37,040 bases of DNA from Oscillospiraceae bacterium (GCA_017448145.1 JAFSMA010000131.1:1-37040); one strand, 5' to 3'. Positions 6,262-15,118 are shown, counted from the stretch's first letter. Notes: generated by a model from the sequence alone, not told the origin. Program-made: numbers and translations.

Positions 6262-7623
6262 TTACAGCTCCACGGGCACCTTGCCCTCCCGGATGAGGCG
6301 TAGCATGATGTCGGCGATGTCGGGGTCGAACTGGCGGCCCTTGTTGGTCTCGATCTCGCTGATGATGGTCTCCATGGGCAGCTTTTTGCGGTAGACCCGG
6401 TTGGTGGCCATGGCGTCGAAGGAGTCGGCCACGCAAATCATCCGGGCCACCAGGGGGATGTCCTCTCCCACCAGGCCCTCGGGGTAGCCGTGGCCGTCGT
6501 AGCGCTCGTGGTGGTAGTGGGCGCCCTTGTCCACGTCCGGCAGGCTCTTGAAGCTGCGGAGGATCTCGCTGCCCCGCTGGGGGTGGGATTTCAGCACGGC
6601 GAACTCCTCGTCGGTGAGCTTGCCGGGCTTGGTGAGGATGTCGTCGGGCACGCCGATCTTGCCGCAGTCGTGGAGCAGGGCGATGTAGTAGATGCGATCC
6701 AGCTCCTCGCCCTCGTAGCCCATTTCCCGGGCAATCATTTTGGTGTAGATGGCCACCCGTTTGGAATGGCCGTTGGTGTAGGGATCCTTGGCGTCAATGA
6801 AGCCGGTGAAGGTCTCAATGGACTCGTTGATGATCTCGTTGTCCCGCTCGTGGCGGGCTTGGTATTTGCGGATCTGAATGGAGATGATGATGGAGACGAT
6901 GCGGGCCACGATCCACACCGCCAGCAGGCTCAGGGCGATCCGGAACAGAGGCTCGTCCGTCAGCAGCCGGTGGAAGCGGTAGGTCAGCGCCAGGGAACTG
7001 TCCTCGATGGTGTCGCCGATGGCCACGTACAGGATGAAGCCGGGTGTGGTGGCTTCAAAGGGCTCGATGGGCACCTCTCTGGCGTTCATGGTCTTGCTGG
7101 GGCGGTACACCATGTAGTCGCCGTCGTGCATGACCACCAGGGGCTCGCCGTCAAACACCACATAGTTGAGGCTGTGGGCGGCGGGGTCGTATTCCCGCAG
7201 GTCGAGGATGGTGTCCACGATCTCGCCATCCGCGGTGAACTGGTGGATCTCCAGCGCGCCGTTCCAGCCGGACATGAGGTATACGTCCCGGTGGAAGGTG
7301 AGGGCAAAGGAGAAGTCCTCCACCTGGTCCCGGGTGTTGTTGGCCACGGTGAAATCGTAGGTAAAGGCCTGGTAGTTGTGCTCCGTCAGGCCCTCGTTGT
7401 GGAAGTCGAACACCTTCGTCCATGTGCTGCCCCGGGCCACGCCCACCACCGACACCTCCGCCTGCTCCTCCGGGGAGAACAGGGCGGGGCCTGCAAAGGT
7501 GGCAAGATGCCACTTGCTGTTGTAGGCGTGGTTCATCACCACGCTGGCGGCCAGCATGGCGGCAATGAGGCACAGCGAGACCACAAAAATGAGAATGATC
7601 CGCATGCGACGGTTGGTTTTCAA
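6262..7623 (-). CDS. Membrane-bound HD-GYP phosphodiesterase
   Basis: This 453-residue protein has an N-terminal membrane segment (about 9-29), an extracytoplasmic region (about 30-225), a second membrane segment (about 226-250) and a cytoplasmic HD-GYP domain (about 265-450). Catalytic marks are clear: HDCGKIG at 318-324 and HHERYDGHGYPEGL from 371. HD-GYP enzymes usually hydrolyse cyclic di-GMP. No GGDEF domain is fused. The start is a TTG at 7623, chosen because GGAGG lies 9 bases upstream and the first in-frame ATG is six codons later, without a good site. The outer domain presumably senses something, but I do not recognise it. It is transcribed alone. Confidence 0.85.
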   Translation of the reverse strand: MKTNRRMRIILIFVVSLCLIAAMLAASVVMNHAYNSKWHLATFAGPALFSPEEQAEVSVVGVARGSTWTKVFDFHNEGLTEHNYQAFTYDFTVANNTRDQVEDFSFALTFHRDVYLMSGWNGALEIHQFTADGEIVDTILDLREYDPAAHSLNYVVFDGEPLVVMHDGDYMVYRPSKTMNAREVPIEPFEATTPGFILYVAIGDTIEDSSLALTYRFHRLLTDEPLFRIALSLLAVWIVARIVSIIISIQIRKYQARHERDNEIINESIETFTGFIDAKDPYTNGHSKRVAIYTKMIAREMGYEGEELDRIYYIALLHDCGKIGVPDDILTKPGKLTDEEFAVLKSHPQRGSEILRSFKSLPDVDKGAHYHHERYDGHGYPEGLVGEDIPLVARMICVADSFDAMATNRVYRKKLPMETIISEIETNKGRQFDPDIADIMLRLIREGKVPVEL

Positions 7624-7678
7624 CGGTGATCCCCTCCGAAAATGAGAATGGAATGGATAGACGCACGGTGTTGGCTTA

Positions 7679-7707
7679 ACTATAACAAATGAACGATGAA
7701 TCGTCAA
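7679..7707 (-). promoter_or_regulatory. Promoter of the HD-GYP gene
   Basis: On the minus strand TTGACG (7702-7707) and TATAGT (7679-7684) have a 17-bp spacer. Confidence 0.78.
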
Positions 7708-7717
7708 GGCGGTGAGG

Positions 7718-7798
7718 CTATGCCTGCGGCATAGTGGTGTATTGCGGCAGGCAACATCATTTGGCGCAGCCAAACATCATTTGCCCCGCAGGGGCAAA
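7718..7798. repeat. Cluster of three short palindromes with 3-base loops
   Basis: CTATGCC-TGC-GGCATAG (7718-7734), TTTGGC-GCA-GCCAAA (7760-7774) and TTTGCCCC-GCA-GGGGCAAA (7780-7798) are perfect hairpins with TGC or GCA loops. The last two are each preceded by AACATCAT, giving a 20-bp direct period. This is the main content of the gene-free stretch 7624-7973 besides promoters. It looks like a small dispersed palindromic element. Confidence 0.6.
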
Positions 7799-7891
7799 CA
7801 CCGCGCAGAAAAGGGACTTTTGGGGGCAGATTTCGCTGGCGATCGGTGGGATATACTGCGCTACTTCACAGTTGTTTTTTGCCGGAATAAC

Positions 7892-7946
7892 TTTACTCCG
7901 ATTTTACATGAACGAGGTTGTGAGATTTACAATTTCAGTTTATATT
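7892..7946 (+). promoter_or_regulatory. Probable promoter of the phosphate regulator with PhoP-box-like repeats
   Basis: TTGTGA (7918-7923) and TATATT (7941-7946) have a 17-bp spacer. TTTACT at 7892 and TTTACA at 7903 are exactly 11 bp apart, and another TTTACA lies at 7926; TTCACA occurs at 7865. Bacillus PhoP binds TT(A/C/T)ACA-like hexamers with an 11-bp period, so autoregulation is plausible. The match is by eye only. Confidence 0.4.
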
Positions 7947-7973
7947 GAATAAAAAAACGAGGAGGGTTCTTTA

Positions 7974-8645
7974 ATGATCTATTGCGTGGAAGATGAAAGC
8001 GCCATTCGTGATTTAATGGTGTACACCATGAAGGTGTCTGGGTTTGAGGCCCAGGGCTTTGCGGATGGCGCAGATTTTTGGTCCGCGATGAAGACCCAAA
8101 GGCCTGAGCTTATTATACTGGATGTCATGCTCCCGGGCGAGGATGGGCTGACAATTTTGAAAAGGCTGCGCGCTTCGCCTGTGACAGGGGATATTCCCGT
8201 TATCATGGCTACCGCAAGGGGCAGTGAATACGATAAGGTGATCGCTCTGGACGGTGGAGCGGACGATTACCTTGCAAAACCCTTTGGCATGATGGAGATG
8301 GTTTCCCGAATCAAGGCGGTTTTAAGGAGAACGGCGCCAAAGCAGGCAAAGGTCATCTCATACGGGGGAATCACGTTAGACGGGAGCAGACACACTGTTG
8401 ACGTAAACGGAACGCCGATATCGCTTACGCTGAAGGAGTACGAAATACTGAGATTGTTTATGGAGAACCCCGGCCGGGTTTTTACCAGAGAGGTACTGCT
8501 GTCCGACGTTTGGGGCATCGATTATACCGGTGAAACGAGAACCGTGGACGTCCATATCGGTACCCTTCGGACGAAGCTTGCCGAAGCGGGCGATAGAATC
8601 GAAACGGTACGAGGCGTCGGTTATAAATTGGAGGTAAAGAAATGA
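7974..8645 (+). CDS. OmpR/PhoB-family response regulator
   Basis: A 223-residue two-domain regulator. The receiver domain (1 to about 118) has acidic residues E6/D7, the phospho-accepting Asp50 in LIILDVMLPGEDG, Thr80 and Lys102 (AKPFG). The C-terminal winged-helix domain (about 128-221) ends in the usual VRGVGYKLE. Its stop overlaps the start of the kinase (ATGA), and a Na/Pi symporter follows, so a PhoB/PhoP-like role in phosphate response is the best reading. The ribosome site is GGAGGG. Codon use (AGA, GTA, CGT, ACG) is less GC-rich than the flanking genes. Confidence 0.9.
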   Translation: MIYCVEDESAIRDLMVYTMKVSGFEAQGFADGADFWSAMKTQRPELIILDVMLPGEDGLTILKRLRASPVTGDIPVIMATARGSEYDKVIALDGGADDYLAKPFGMMEMVSRIKAVLRRTAPKQAKVISYGGITLDGSRHTVDVNGTPISLTLKEYEILRLFMENPGRVFTREVLLSDVWGIDYTGETRTVDVHIGTLRTKLAEAGDRIETVRGVGYKLEVKK

Positions 8646-10027
8646 GCAACAAAATATTCAAGGGAATCTGGATTGTTGCGCTATCGGTCTTCCTTGCCTC
8701 GCTCGTTTTCATAATGGGCCTGTCGTATAACTATTTTACCGGACTTCAGAAAAACCAGCTGAGAAATGAAACGGAGCTTGCTGCGGAGGGTGTCGCCAAC
8801 GCCGGTATGCACTATTTTGATGATCTGAATACCGAGGGATACCGTATCACTTGGATAGGAGCGGACGGCGACGTTCTTTACGACAGCGACGCTGACACGG
8901 CGACAATGGAAAATCATGTGGAACGGAAAGAAGTCAAGCAGGCGCTGGCGGCAGGATACGGTGAGTCCGTACGTTATTCCAGCACCCTTTCCGACAAGCA
9001 GTTGTATGCCGCAAAGCGCCTCCCGGATGGGTCTGTTATCAGACTTTCCATTGTACAGGCCACGGTATGGATGCTTATTCTGGGATTTGTTCAACCGATT
9101 TGCATTGTCATTCTGATTGCGCTTGCGCTGACTTTTGTTCTTGCATCGCATATTGCAAAGAAGATAGTAAAGCCCATCAATGAGATTGACCTTAACAAAC
9201 CGGAGCAGTATTACGGGCAAGAGAATTATAAAGAGGTGGAGCCTCTTTTGCTGCATATCGCAGCGCAGCAAAGCCAACTGAAAAAAGATCAGGAGCAAAT
9301 TGAAAAAACGTCCTTGATTCGGCAGGAGTTTACGGCGAACGTATCCCATGAGCTGAAGACGCCGCTTCACGCCATTTCCGGATACGCCGAGCTGCTTGAA
9401 AACGGTATGGTCAGGGAGGAGGATATCAAGCCGTTTGCCGGCAAAATCCGCAGCGAGTCCTCTCGCATGACGAAACTGGTGGAGGATATTATAGAATTGA
9501 CGAAGCTGGACAACGGCGGCGCGGAAATAGAGTGGGAGGACTGCAATCTGCTGCGAATTGCCGAAAACGCCGTGGACAGTTTGGACGCCGCCGCCTCCGC
9601 GCTGCACGTAGCCGTCAGCGTAGACGGAACGGACGCGCCCATCAAAGGCAGTCCCCAAACGCTTTACAGCATCGTGTATAATCTCTGCGACAATGCGATC
9701 AAATACAATCACGCCGGAGGAAGCGTAAGCGTTACAGTCTGCCCGCAAAAAAATGATACCGTACTGACGGTGAAGGATACCGGAGTCGGCATACCGGAAG
9801 CATGTCAGGATCGGGTGTTTGAGCGGTTTTACCGCGTGGACAGAAGCCACAGCACGGAGGTCGGCGGCACCGGGCTGGGACTGTCCATCGTCAAACACGC
9901 GGTCATGATCCACGGAGGCAGAATAACGGTCAGCAGCGAGATCGGGAAAGGCACGGAGTTTATGGTTATTTTACCGAACGAGCCCGGAGAAATCCGCGCT
10001 GAGGGGGATTACGCGCATTACGCTTGA
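8642..10027 (+). CDS. Sensor histidine kinase, PhoR-like
   Basis: A 461-residue membrane kinase. Two membrane segments (about 8-28 and 141-168) frame an extracytoplasmic sensor of about 110 residues. A linker predicted to be helical (about 170-225) leads to the H box VSHELKTPL with His236. The ATPase domain shows the N box NLCDNAIKYN, DTGVGIP, FERFYR and GGTGLGLSI. It presumably phosphorylates the response regulator encoded just upstream, with which it overlaps by 4 bp. The sensed signal is not visible in the sequence; phosphate limitation is inferred from the downstream symporter. Confidence 0.9.
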   Translation: MSNKIFKGIWIVALSVFLASLVFIMGLSYNYFTGLQKNQLRNETELAAEGVANAGMHYFDDLNTEGYRITWIGADGDVLYDSDADTATMENHVERKEVKQALAAGYGESVRYSSTLSDKQLYAAKRLPDGSVIRLSIVQATVWMLILGFVQPICIVILIALALTFVLASHIAKKIVKPINEIDLNKPEQYYGQENYKEVEPLLLHIAAQQSQLKKDQEQIEKTSLIRQEFTANVSHELKTPLHAISGYAELLENGMVREEDIKPFAGKIRSESSRMTKLVEDIIELTKLDNGGAEIEWEDCNLLRIAENAVDSLDAAASALHVAVSVDGTDAPIKGSPQTLYSIVYNLCDNAIKYNHAGGSVSVTVCPQKNDTVLTVKDTGVGIPEACQDRVFERFYRVDRSHSTEVGGTGLGLSIVKHAVMIHGGRITVSSEIGKGTEFMVILPNEPGEIRAEGDYAHYA

Positions 10028-10188
10028 CTTTACCGGCGTCCCTGACGCGGGCGGCAAACCATATGCCGACAGGCGCCGCGGCCTCTGCCGCTCTTGCTTT
10101 TACGAGGATTTTACAGAAGGCCGATAGTGTATTTGATATTGAACCTTTACTCTGTTCTTGTGAGAAATCTGAGAATGGAGAAAAAGAT

Positions 10189-11949
10189 ATGAGCTTTTTT
10201 GACGTGTTGCATCTGATTGGCGGGCTGAGCCTTTTCCTGTTCGGAATGACGTTTATGGGACAGGCATTGGAACGGCGTGCCGGAAACGGACTGAAAGTGC
10301 TTCTTGGCCGATTGACAACAAACAGATTTGCAGGGCTTGCCACGGGGCTGGGCGTGACGGCGGTAATCCAAAGCTCTTCCGCAACGACGGTTATGGTCGT
10401 CGGCTTTGTCAATTCAGGCCTGATGACGCTGCGGCAGGCCATCAACGTTATCATGGGGGCGAACATCGGGACGACGGTAACGGCATGGATTTTAAGCCTT
10501 GCGGGGATAGACAGCAAGAATTTCTTTGTCAGCCTGCTGAAGCCGTCTTCGTTCACGCCGATTCTTGCGCTGATCGGTATTGTGCTCTATATGATGGCAA
10601 AAAACGGCAAGCGAAAAGACACCGGCATGATTCTGCTGGGGTTTGCGACGCTGATGTACGGAATGGAAACAATGTCCGGCGCCGTTTCAGGTCTTCGAAG
10701 CGTTCCTGGGTTTCAGCAGCTGTTTCTTGCGTTTACGCACCCGCTTCTTGGCGTTCTCGCAGGAGCGGTGCTGACCGCCATCATTCAGTCAAGCTCCGCG
10801 TCCGTGGGCATTTTGCAGGCGCTTGCGTCTACGGGGGCGGTTACATATGGCGCTGTCGTTCCGATTATTATGGGGCAGAATATCGGAACTTGCGTTACGG
10901 CGCTGATTTCATCGGTAGGAACAAATAAAAACGCCAAGCGCGCGGCGCTGGTGCACCTCGGCTTCAATGTAATAGGCGCCGTGGTGTGGCTGACGGTATT
11001 CTGCGCCGTCAAGGCGGCTTTTGCGCCGGTCATCCTTACACAGCCGGCAAGTCTTATGGGGATCGCGGTATCGCACTCTGTATTCAATATTCTCTGTACC
11101 ATGCTGATGCTCCCGCTCAGTGGGGTACTTGAAAAGCTGGTTTGCCGGTTAATCCCGGATGCGAAGGAGCCGGAGAAAGCAAAAGAACTGGACGAAAGAC
11201 TGCTTGGAAGTCCTGCTCTTGCGCTGAATCAGTGCAAGCAGGTGCTTGACCGGATGGCGGTTTCCGCCATTGAAGCCCTGCAGGGCAGTATGAAATGTGT
11301 TGTGAAATATGAGGAAGGCGCCGCTAAACAAATAAGGGCGCTGGAAGAGGAAACAGATCACCTTGAGGATGTACTTGGGACGTATCTTGTGAAGCTTACG
11401 TCGCGTCAGCTTGGCGAAGAGGACAGCGTGAAGGCCACTGAGTACATGAAGCTGATCGGTGATTATGAACGCATTGCTGATCATGCTGTCAACATCCTGG
11501 AGGCGGCTGAAGAAACGGTGCAAAAAAAGGTGGCGTTATCCCCACGGGCCGTTGAGGAATACAACGTCATATGTGCCGCGGTGAGCGAGATATTGGCGCT
11601 TTCCTACCGGGCGTTTTCCAAAACGGACTTCGCTTCCGCCCGGATGACCGAACCGCTTGAACAGGTAATTGACAATCTGAAGGAAGAATTGCGCACCTGC
11701 CATATTCTCCGCCTGCAAAAGGGGGAGTGCTCGGTGGCGGCGGGATTCATATGGTCAGACCTGCTCACCAATCTTGAGCGAGTTTCGGACCATTGCTCAA
11801 ACATATCGGGATGCGTTCTTGATACCGTTGGGCGCAACATGAACATGCACGAGAATCTGCGATTTATCAGAAATTCGGATGAAGAATACCGGCAACAGTA
11901 TAACGCGTTTCAGCACAAGTACAATCTGCTGCATTTCATTGAGGAATAA
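10189..11949 (+). CDS. Na+/phosphate symporter with PhoU-like C-terminal domain
   Basis: A 586-residue member of the Na/Pi cotransporter (NptA/YjbB) family. Residues 1 to about 315 are membrane-embedded and contain the two-fold repeat typical of the family, with QSSSATT at 61-67 and QSSSASV at 201-207, each followed by a GANIGT or GQNIGT motif. Residues of about 340-560 form a helical PhoU-like region (EEETDHLEDVLGTYLVKL; ERIADHAVNILE; LERVSDHCSNI). The family moves phosphate with sodium; some members with a PhoU tail export it. The start at 10189 follows GGAG; the frame extends further upstream without a ribosome site. A gap of 161 bp after the kinase holds no clear terminator, so read-through from the regulator genes is likely. 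Confidence 0.9.
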   Translation: MSFFDVLHLIGGLSLFLFGMTFMGQALERRAGNGLKVLLGRLTTNRFAGLATGLGVTAVIQSSSATTVMVVGFVNSGLMTLRQAINVIMGANIGTTVTAWILSLAGIDSKNFFVSLLKPSSFTPILALIGIVLYMMAKNGKRKDTGMILLGFATLMYGMETMSGAVSGLRSVPGFQQLFLAFTHPLLGVLAGAVLTAIIQSSSASVGILQALASTGAVTYGAVVPIIMGQNIGTCVTALISSVGTNKNAKRAALVHLGFNVIGAVVWLTVFCAVKAAFAPVILTQPASLMGIAVSHSVFNILCTMLMLPLSGVLEKLVCRLIPDAKEPEKAKELDERLLGSPALALNQCKQVLDRMAVSAIEALQGSMKCVVKYEEGAAKQIRALEEETDHLEDVLGTYLVKLTSRQLGEEDSVKATEYMKLIGDYERIADHAVNILEAAEETVQKKVALSPRAVEEYNVICAAVSEILALSYRAFSKTDFASARMTEPLEQVIDNLKEELRTCHILRLQKGECSVAAGFIWSDLLTNLERVSDHCSNISGCVLDTVGRNMNMHENLRFIRNSDEEYRQQYNAFQHKYNLLHFIEE

Positions 11950-12000
11950 TACCGGTATTGCGGCAGATGCAGCAACTCTATCGGCAATCACGCCAACCGA

Positions 12001-12036
12001 AGCGCTCCTGAGCCCATGGGCTCAGGAGCGCTTTTC
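12001..12036 (+). terminator. Terminator after the Na/Pi symporter
   Basis: A long, almost perfect palindrome (AGCGCTCCTGAGCCC with its complement) is followed by TTTT. The stretch 12037-12156 holds only another inverted repeat (CAACGCCGA/TCGGCGTTG) downstream of the tRNA and no gene. Confidence 0.85.
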
Positions 12037-12156
12037 ACCATGCCAAGGCATCGAATGCATCACACCCGATGCGGCTTTTATCTGCGATGCGGAGTAAGCC
12101 CGGGCATAAACGAGCAACGCCGAGGGCCCTTGAAAAAAAGCCTTCGGCGTTGTTTC

Positions 12157-12233
12157 TGGCACCCGCGAGGGGATTCGAACCTCCGACCTACCGCTTAGGA
12201 GGCGGTCGCTCTATCCTGCTGAGCTACGCGGGC
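12157..12233 (-). tRNA. tRNA-Arg (anticodon CCU)
   Basis: A complete 77-nt cloverleaf including an encoded CCA end. The acceptor stem GCCCGCG pairs with CGCGGGT (one G-U), the D arm contains TAGCTCAG, the anticodon stem is ACCGC/GCGGT with loop CTCCTAA (anticodon CCU at 12197-12199), and the T arm contains GGTTCGAATCC. It reads AGG, a rare codon in GC-rich Clostridia. It is transcribed from its own promoter, divergent from typA. A short GCC-GAA-GGC hairpin with seven U just after the gene may terminate it. Confidence 0.96.
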
Positions 12234-12270
12234 GTATGTAACGGGCGGCGGTTGCCGCCAGCCAAAGAAC

Positions 12271-12300
12271 ATTGTACCCCGCCGGCGCGCCCTTTGTCAA
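12271..12300 (-). promoter_or_regulatory. tRNA-Arg promoter
   Basis: On the minus strand TTGACA (12295-12300) and TACAAT (12271-12276) have an 18-bp spacer. Confidence 0.78.
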
Positions 12301-12331
12301 CGCAGATTTGGCAAAAAACCGGAATTGCCCC

Positions 12332-12360
12332 TTGCATTTGGGCGTATAAACGCCTATAAT
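12332..12360 (+). promoter_or_regulatory. typA promoter
   Basis: TTGCAT (12332-12337) and TATAAT (12355-12360) have a 17-bp spacer. Confidence 0.78.
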
Positions 12361-12413
12361 AGCGAGGTTAATGCGTAAATGATTGATTTTTACCCAAGAA
12401 AGGGGTTTTTTCC

Positions 12414-14246
12414 TTGCAGAACGAGAAATTGAGAAACGTAGCCATTATCGCCCACGTGGACCACGGCAAGACCACCCTGGTGGACCAGATGCTGAAGCAG
12501 GGCGGCGTGTACCGTGAGAATCAGGAGACGGTGGAGCGGGTCATGGACTCCAACGACCTGGAGCGTGAGCGTGGCATCACCATCCTGGCCAAGAACACCG
12601 CCATCCAGTACGGCGATACCAAGATCAACATCGTGGACACCCCGGGCCACGCCGACTTCGGCGGCGAGGTGGAGCGCATTTTGAAGATGGTCAACGGCGT
12701 TATCCTGCTGGTGGACGCCGCCGAGGGCCCCATGCCCCAGACCCGCTTCGTCCTCAGCCGGGCGTTGGAGCTGGGCCACCGGGTCATCGTGGTGGTGAAC
12801 AAGATCGACCGGCCCGACCGCCGCATCAAGGAGGTCATCAACGAGGTGCTGGAGCTGCTGCTGGACCTGGACGCCACCTCTGAGCAGCTGGACAGCCCCA
12901 TGCTGTTCTGCTCTGCCCGCAACGGCACCGCCAGCTATTCCCCCGACGTGGCGGGCACCGATTTGAAGCCCCTGTTCGACACCATTCTGGACTACATCCC
13001 CGCCCCCGAGGCCGACGTGGACCAGCCCTTCCAGATGCTGGTCTCCGCCATTGATTACAATGAGTTCGTGGGCCGCATCGCCATCGGCCGCATTGAGCGG
13101 GGCACCCTGAAGCAGAACCAAGAGATCGCCGTGTGCAACTACCACGACCCCGACGCCGCCCCCAAGAAGGCCAAGGCCGTGTCCATGTATGAGTTTGACG
13201 GCCTGGGCAAGAAGAGCGTCACCGAGGCCACCGCCGGCAACATCATCGCCCTCAGCGGCATCGGCGACATCACCATCGGCGACACCATCTGCGCGCCCAC
13301 CTGCGTGGAGCCCCTGCCCTTTGTGAAGATTTCCGCCCCCACCATGGAGATGACCTTCAGCGTCAACGACTCCCCCCTGGCAGGCCGGGAGGGCAAGTTC
13401 GTCACCTCCCGCCAGATCCGGGAGCGGCTGATGCGTGAGACCTTGAAGGACGTGTCCCTGCGTGTCACGGAGCTGGAGGGCGTCATGGACGCCTTCAACG
13501 TGGCGGGCCGGGGCGAAATGAGCCTTTCCATCCTCATCGAGACCATGCGCCGTGAGGGCTACGAGTTCCAGGTATCGCCCCCTCGTGTACTGTACCAGAC
13601 CATCGACGGCAAGAAGTGTGAGCCTATCGAGCGGCTGGTGGTGGACGTGCCCAGCGAGAGCGTGGGCGCCGTCATCGAGAAGCTGGGCTCCCGCAAGGCC
13701 GACCTGGTGGAGATGACCCCCGTGGGCAACCGGATGAAAATCGAGTTCCTGGTGCCCTCCCGCGGCCTCTTCGGCTACCGCAACGAGTTCCTCACCGACA
13801 CCCGGGGCGAGGGCATCATGGCCAGCGTGTTCGACTCCTACGCCCCCTTCAAGGGCGAGCTGCAGCGCCGCAACACCGGCTCCCTGGTGGCCTCTGAAAC
13901 CGGCGAGTCCGTCAGCTACGGCCTTTTCAACGCCCAGGAGCGTGGTGCCCTGTTCATCGGCCCCAACGTGGACGTGTACGAGGGCATGGTGGTGGGCGTC
14001 AGCCCCAAGGTGGAGGACATCGTGGTGAACGTGTGCAAGCGCAAGCAGATGACCAACATGCGTGCCGCCGGCTCCGACGAGGCGTTGCGCCTGGTGCCGC
14101 CCCGCCGCCTGAGCCTGGAGCAGTGCCTGGAATTCCTGGCCGACGACGAGCTGCTGGAGGTCACCCCCAAGAGCCTGCGCATCCGCAAGACCATCTTAAA
14201 CCACGAAAAGCGCATGAAGGCCACCCACGGCGGCAAGGCCAAATAA
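12414..14246 (+). CDS. typA: Ribosome-associated translational GTPase TypA/BipA
   Basis: A 610-residue translational GTPase, normal length for the family. The G domain shows AHVDHGKTT (14-21), the RGIT switch I motif in DLERERGITI, DTPGHADFGGEVER and NKIDRPD. EF-G-like beta-barrel and domain III/V modules follow (GRGEMSLSILIETMRREGYEF), then the TypA-specific C-terminal domain. BipA binds 70S ribosomes and supports 50S assembly and stress or low-temperature growth. The start is a TTG at 12414, about 8 bases after AAAGGGG; no ATG occurs near the N-terminus. It is transcribed alone and closed by a strong terminator. Confidence 0.96.
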   Translation: MQNEKLRNVAIIAHVDHGKTTLVDQMLKQGGVYRENQETVERVMDSNDLERERGITILAKNTAIQYGDTKINIVDTPGHADFGGEVERILKMVNGVILLVDAAEGPMPQTRFVLSRALELGHRVIVVVNKIDRPDRRIKEVINEVLELLLDLDATSEQLDSPMLFCSARNGTASYSPDVAGTDLKPLFDTILDYIPAPEADVDQPFQMLVSAIDYNEFVGRIAIGRIERGTLKQNQEIAVCNYHDPDAAPKKAKAVSMYEFDGLGKKSVTEATAGNIIALSGIGDITIGDTICAPTCVEPLPFVKISAPTMEMTFSVNDSPLAGREGKFVTSRQIRERLMRETLKDVSLRVTELEGVMDAFNVAGRGEMSLSILIETMRREGYEFQVSPPRVLYQTIDGKKCEPIERLVVDVPSESVGAVIEKLGSRKADLVEMTPVGNRMKIEFLVPSRGLFGYRNEFLTDTRGEGIMASVFDSYAPFKGELQRRNTGSLVASETGESVSYGLFNAQERGALFIGPNVDVYEGMVVGVSPKVEDIVVNVCKRKQMTNMRAAGSDEALRLVPPRRLSLEQCLEFLADDELLEVTPKSLRIRKTILNHEKRMKATHGGKAK

Positions 14247-14263
14247 TCGGTTGACATAATATA

Positions 14264-14291
14264 AATCCCCATCCGTTTGGATGGGGATTTT
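14264..14291. terminator. Terminator between typA and rlmA
   Basis: AATCCCCATCC pairs exactly with its complement around GTTT and runs into T. It terminates typA and may also serve the converging rlmA transcript. Confidence 0.85.
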
Positions 14292-14296
14292 TGCTG

Positions 14297-15118
14297 TCAG
14301 ACACGTTCAAACACGTGGATGGCAAAGGAGGCGGTGAGGGTCAGGCTGTCGTATTGGGCCAGCCGTTCCACCCCTGCTTTCGGGGTTTTCCAGTAGTAAG
14401 GCGTCATGCGGAACAGGGCGGCGATGGCCTCCTGGCTCTCCAGGCGGAAGGGATACTCCACGGGCACGATGTCCCGGTAGCGGAAGCCCTCGTAGGGCGT
14501 TGCCTTCTCCTCGTTGGGGTAGGGGGTTTCATAGAGGATCACCTTCATCTCCCACAGGTGCTTCGGCCCCGGCACTACGTAGAGATAGTGGCCGCCGCTC
14601 ACCAGCACCCGCTGAAACTCCTCCAGCGCCAGGGGGGAGAAGCAGTTCACCAGCAGGTCAATGGAGCGTGACGCCACGGGGAGGTGGTAGCTGCTGGCCA
14701 CGGCGAATGCCACGCCCTTCTCCCGCCGGGCGGCCAGACGGAGAATTTCCTTGGAGATGTCGATGCCCGCCATCTGGGGCTGTTTTCCCGCGTCCCGCAG
14801 CGCGCGGTAGACGCCGGCGGTGTAATACCCCTCACCGCAGCCGGTGTCCAGTACCCGGGGGGTGTCGCCGGTGAGGGAGACGGCAAGTTTACATAACGCA
14901 TCACGCAGCGGGGCGTAGCTGCCGGTGTCCAGAAAGAGCTGCCGGGCCTTGGCCATGCCCTTGTCGTCGCCGGGCATCTTGCTGTGCTTGCGGTTCACCG
15001 GCAGCAGGTGGGTGTGGCCCTCCTTTGCGATGTCGAAGCTGTGGCCGGTGGGGCAATAGTACCGGGTAGGCTCCCGGGTCAGCGCGGCGCCGCACAGGGG
15101 GCAGACAAAGAGGCTCAT
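14297..15118 (-). CDS. rlmA: rRNA (guanine-N1)-methyltransferase, RlmA type
   Basis: A 273-residue SAM methyltransferase with an N-terminal zinc finger (C6-x2-C9 ... C22-x3-H26, the CPLCG / YYCPTGHSFD pattern typical of RlmA) and the SAM motif VLDTGCGEGYY at 89-99. The family methylates G745 (RlmA-I) or G748 (RlmA-II) in helix 35 of 23S rRNA, at the nascent-peptide tunnel; Gram-positive members are mostly RlmA-II, which adds to tylosin resistance. Start and upstream MATE stop overlap as ATGA, which implies coupled translation. Pairing a drug exporter with a tunnel methylase suggests antibiotic tolerance, but this is context only. Confidence 0.88.
   Translation of the reverse strand: MSLFVCPLCGAALTREPTRYYCPTGHSFDIAKEGHTHLLPVNRKHSKMPGDDKGMAKARQLFLDTGSYAPLRDALCKLAVSLTGDTPRVLDTGCGEGYYTAGVYRALRDAGKQPQMAGIDISKEILRLAARREKGVAFAVASSYHLPVASRSIDLLVNCFSPLALEEFQRVLVSGGHYLYVVPGPKHLWEMKVILYETPYPNEEKATPYEGFRYRDIVPVEYPFRLESQEAIAALFRMTPYYWKTPKAGVERLAQYDSLTLTASFAIHVFERV

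Noticed and set aside
7712..7952. Two overlapping short plus-strand frames before the response regulator
   Set aside because: They run through the palindrome cluster and the promoter; no ribosome site and no similarity to a known protein.
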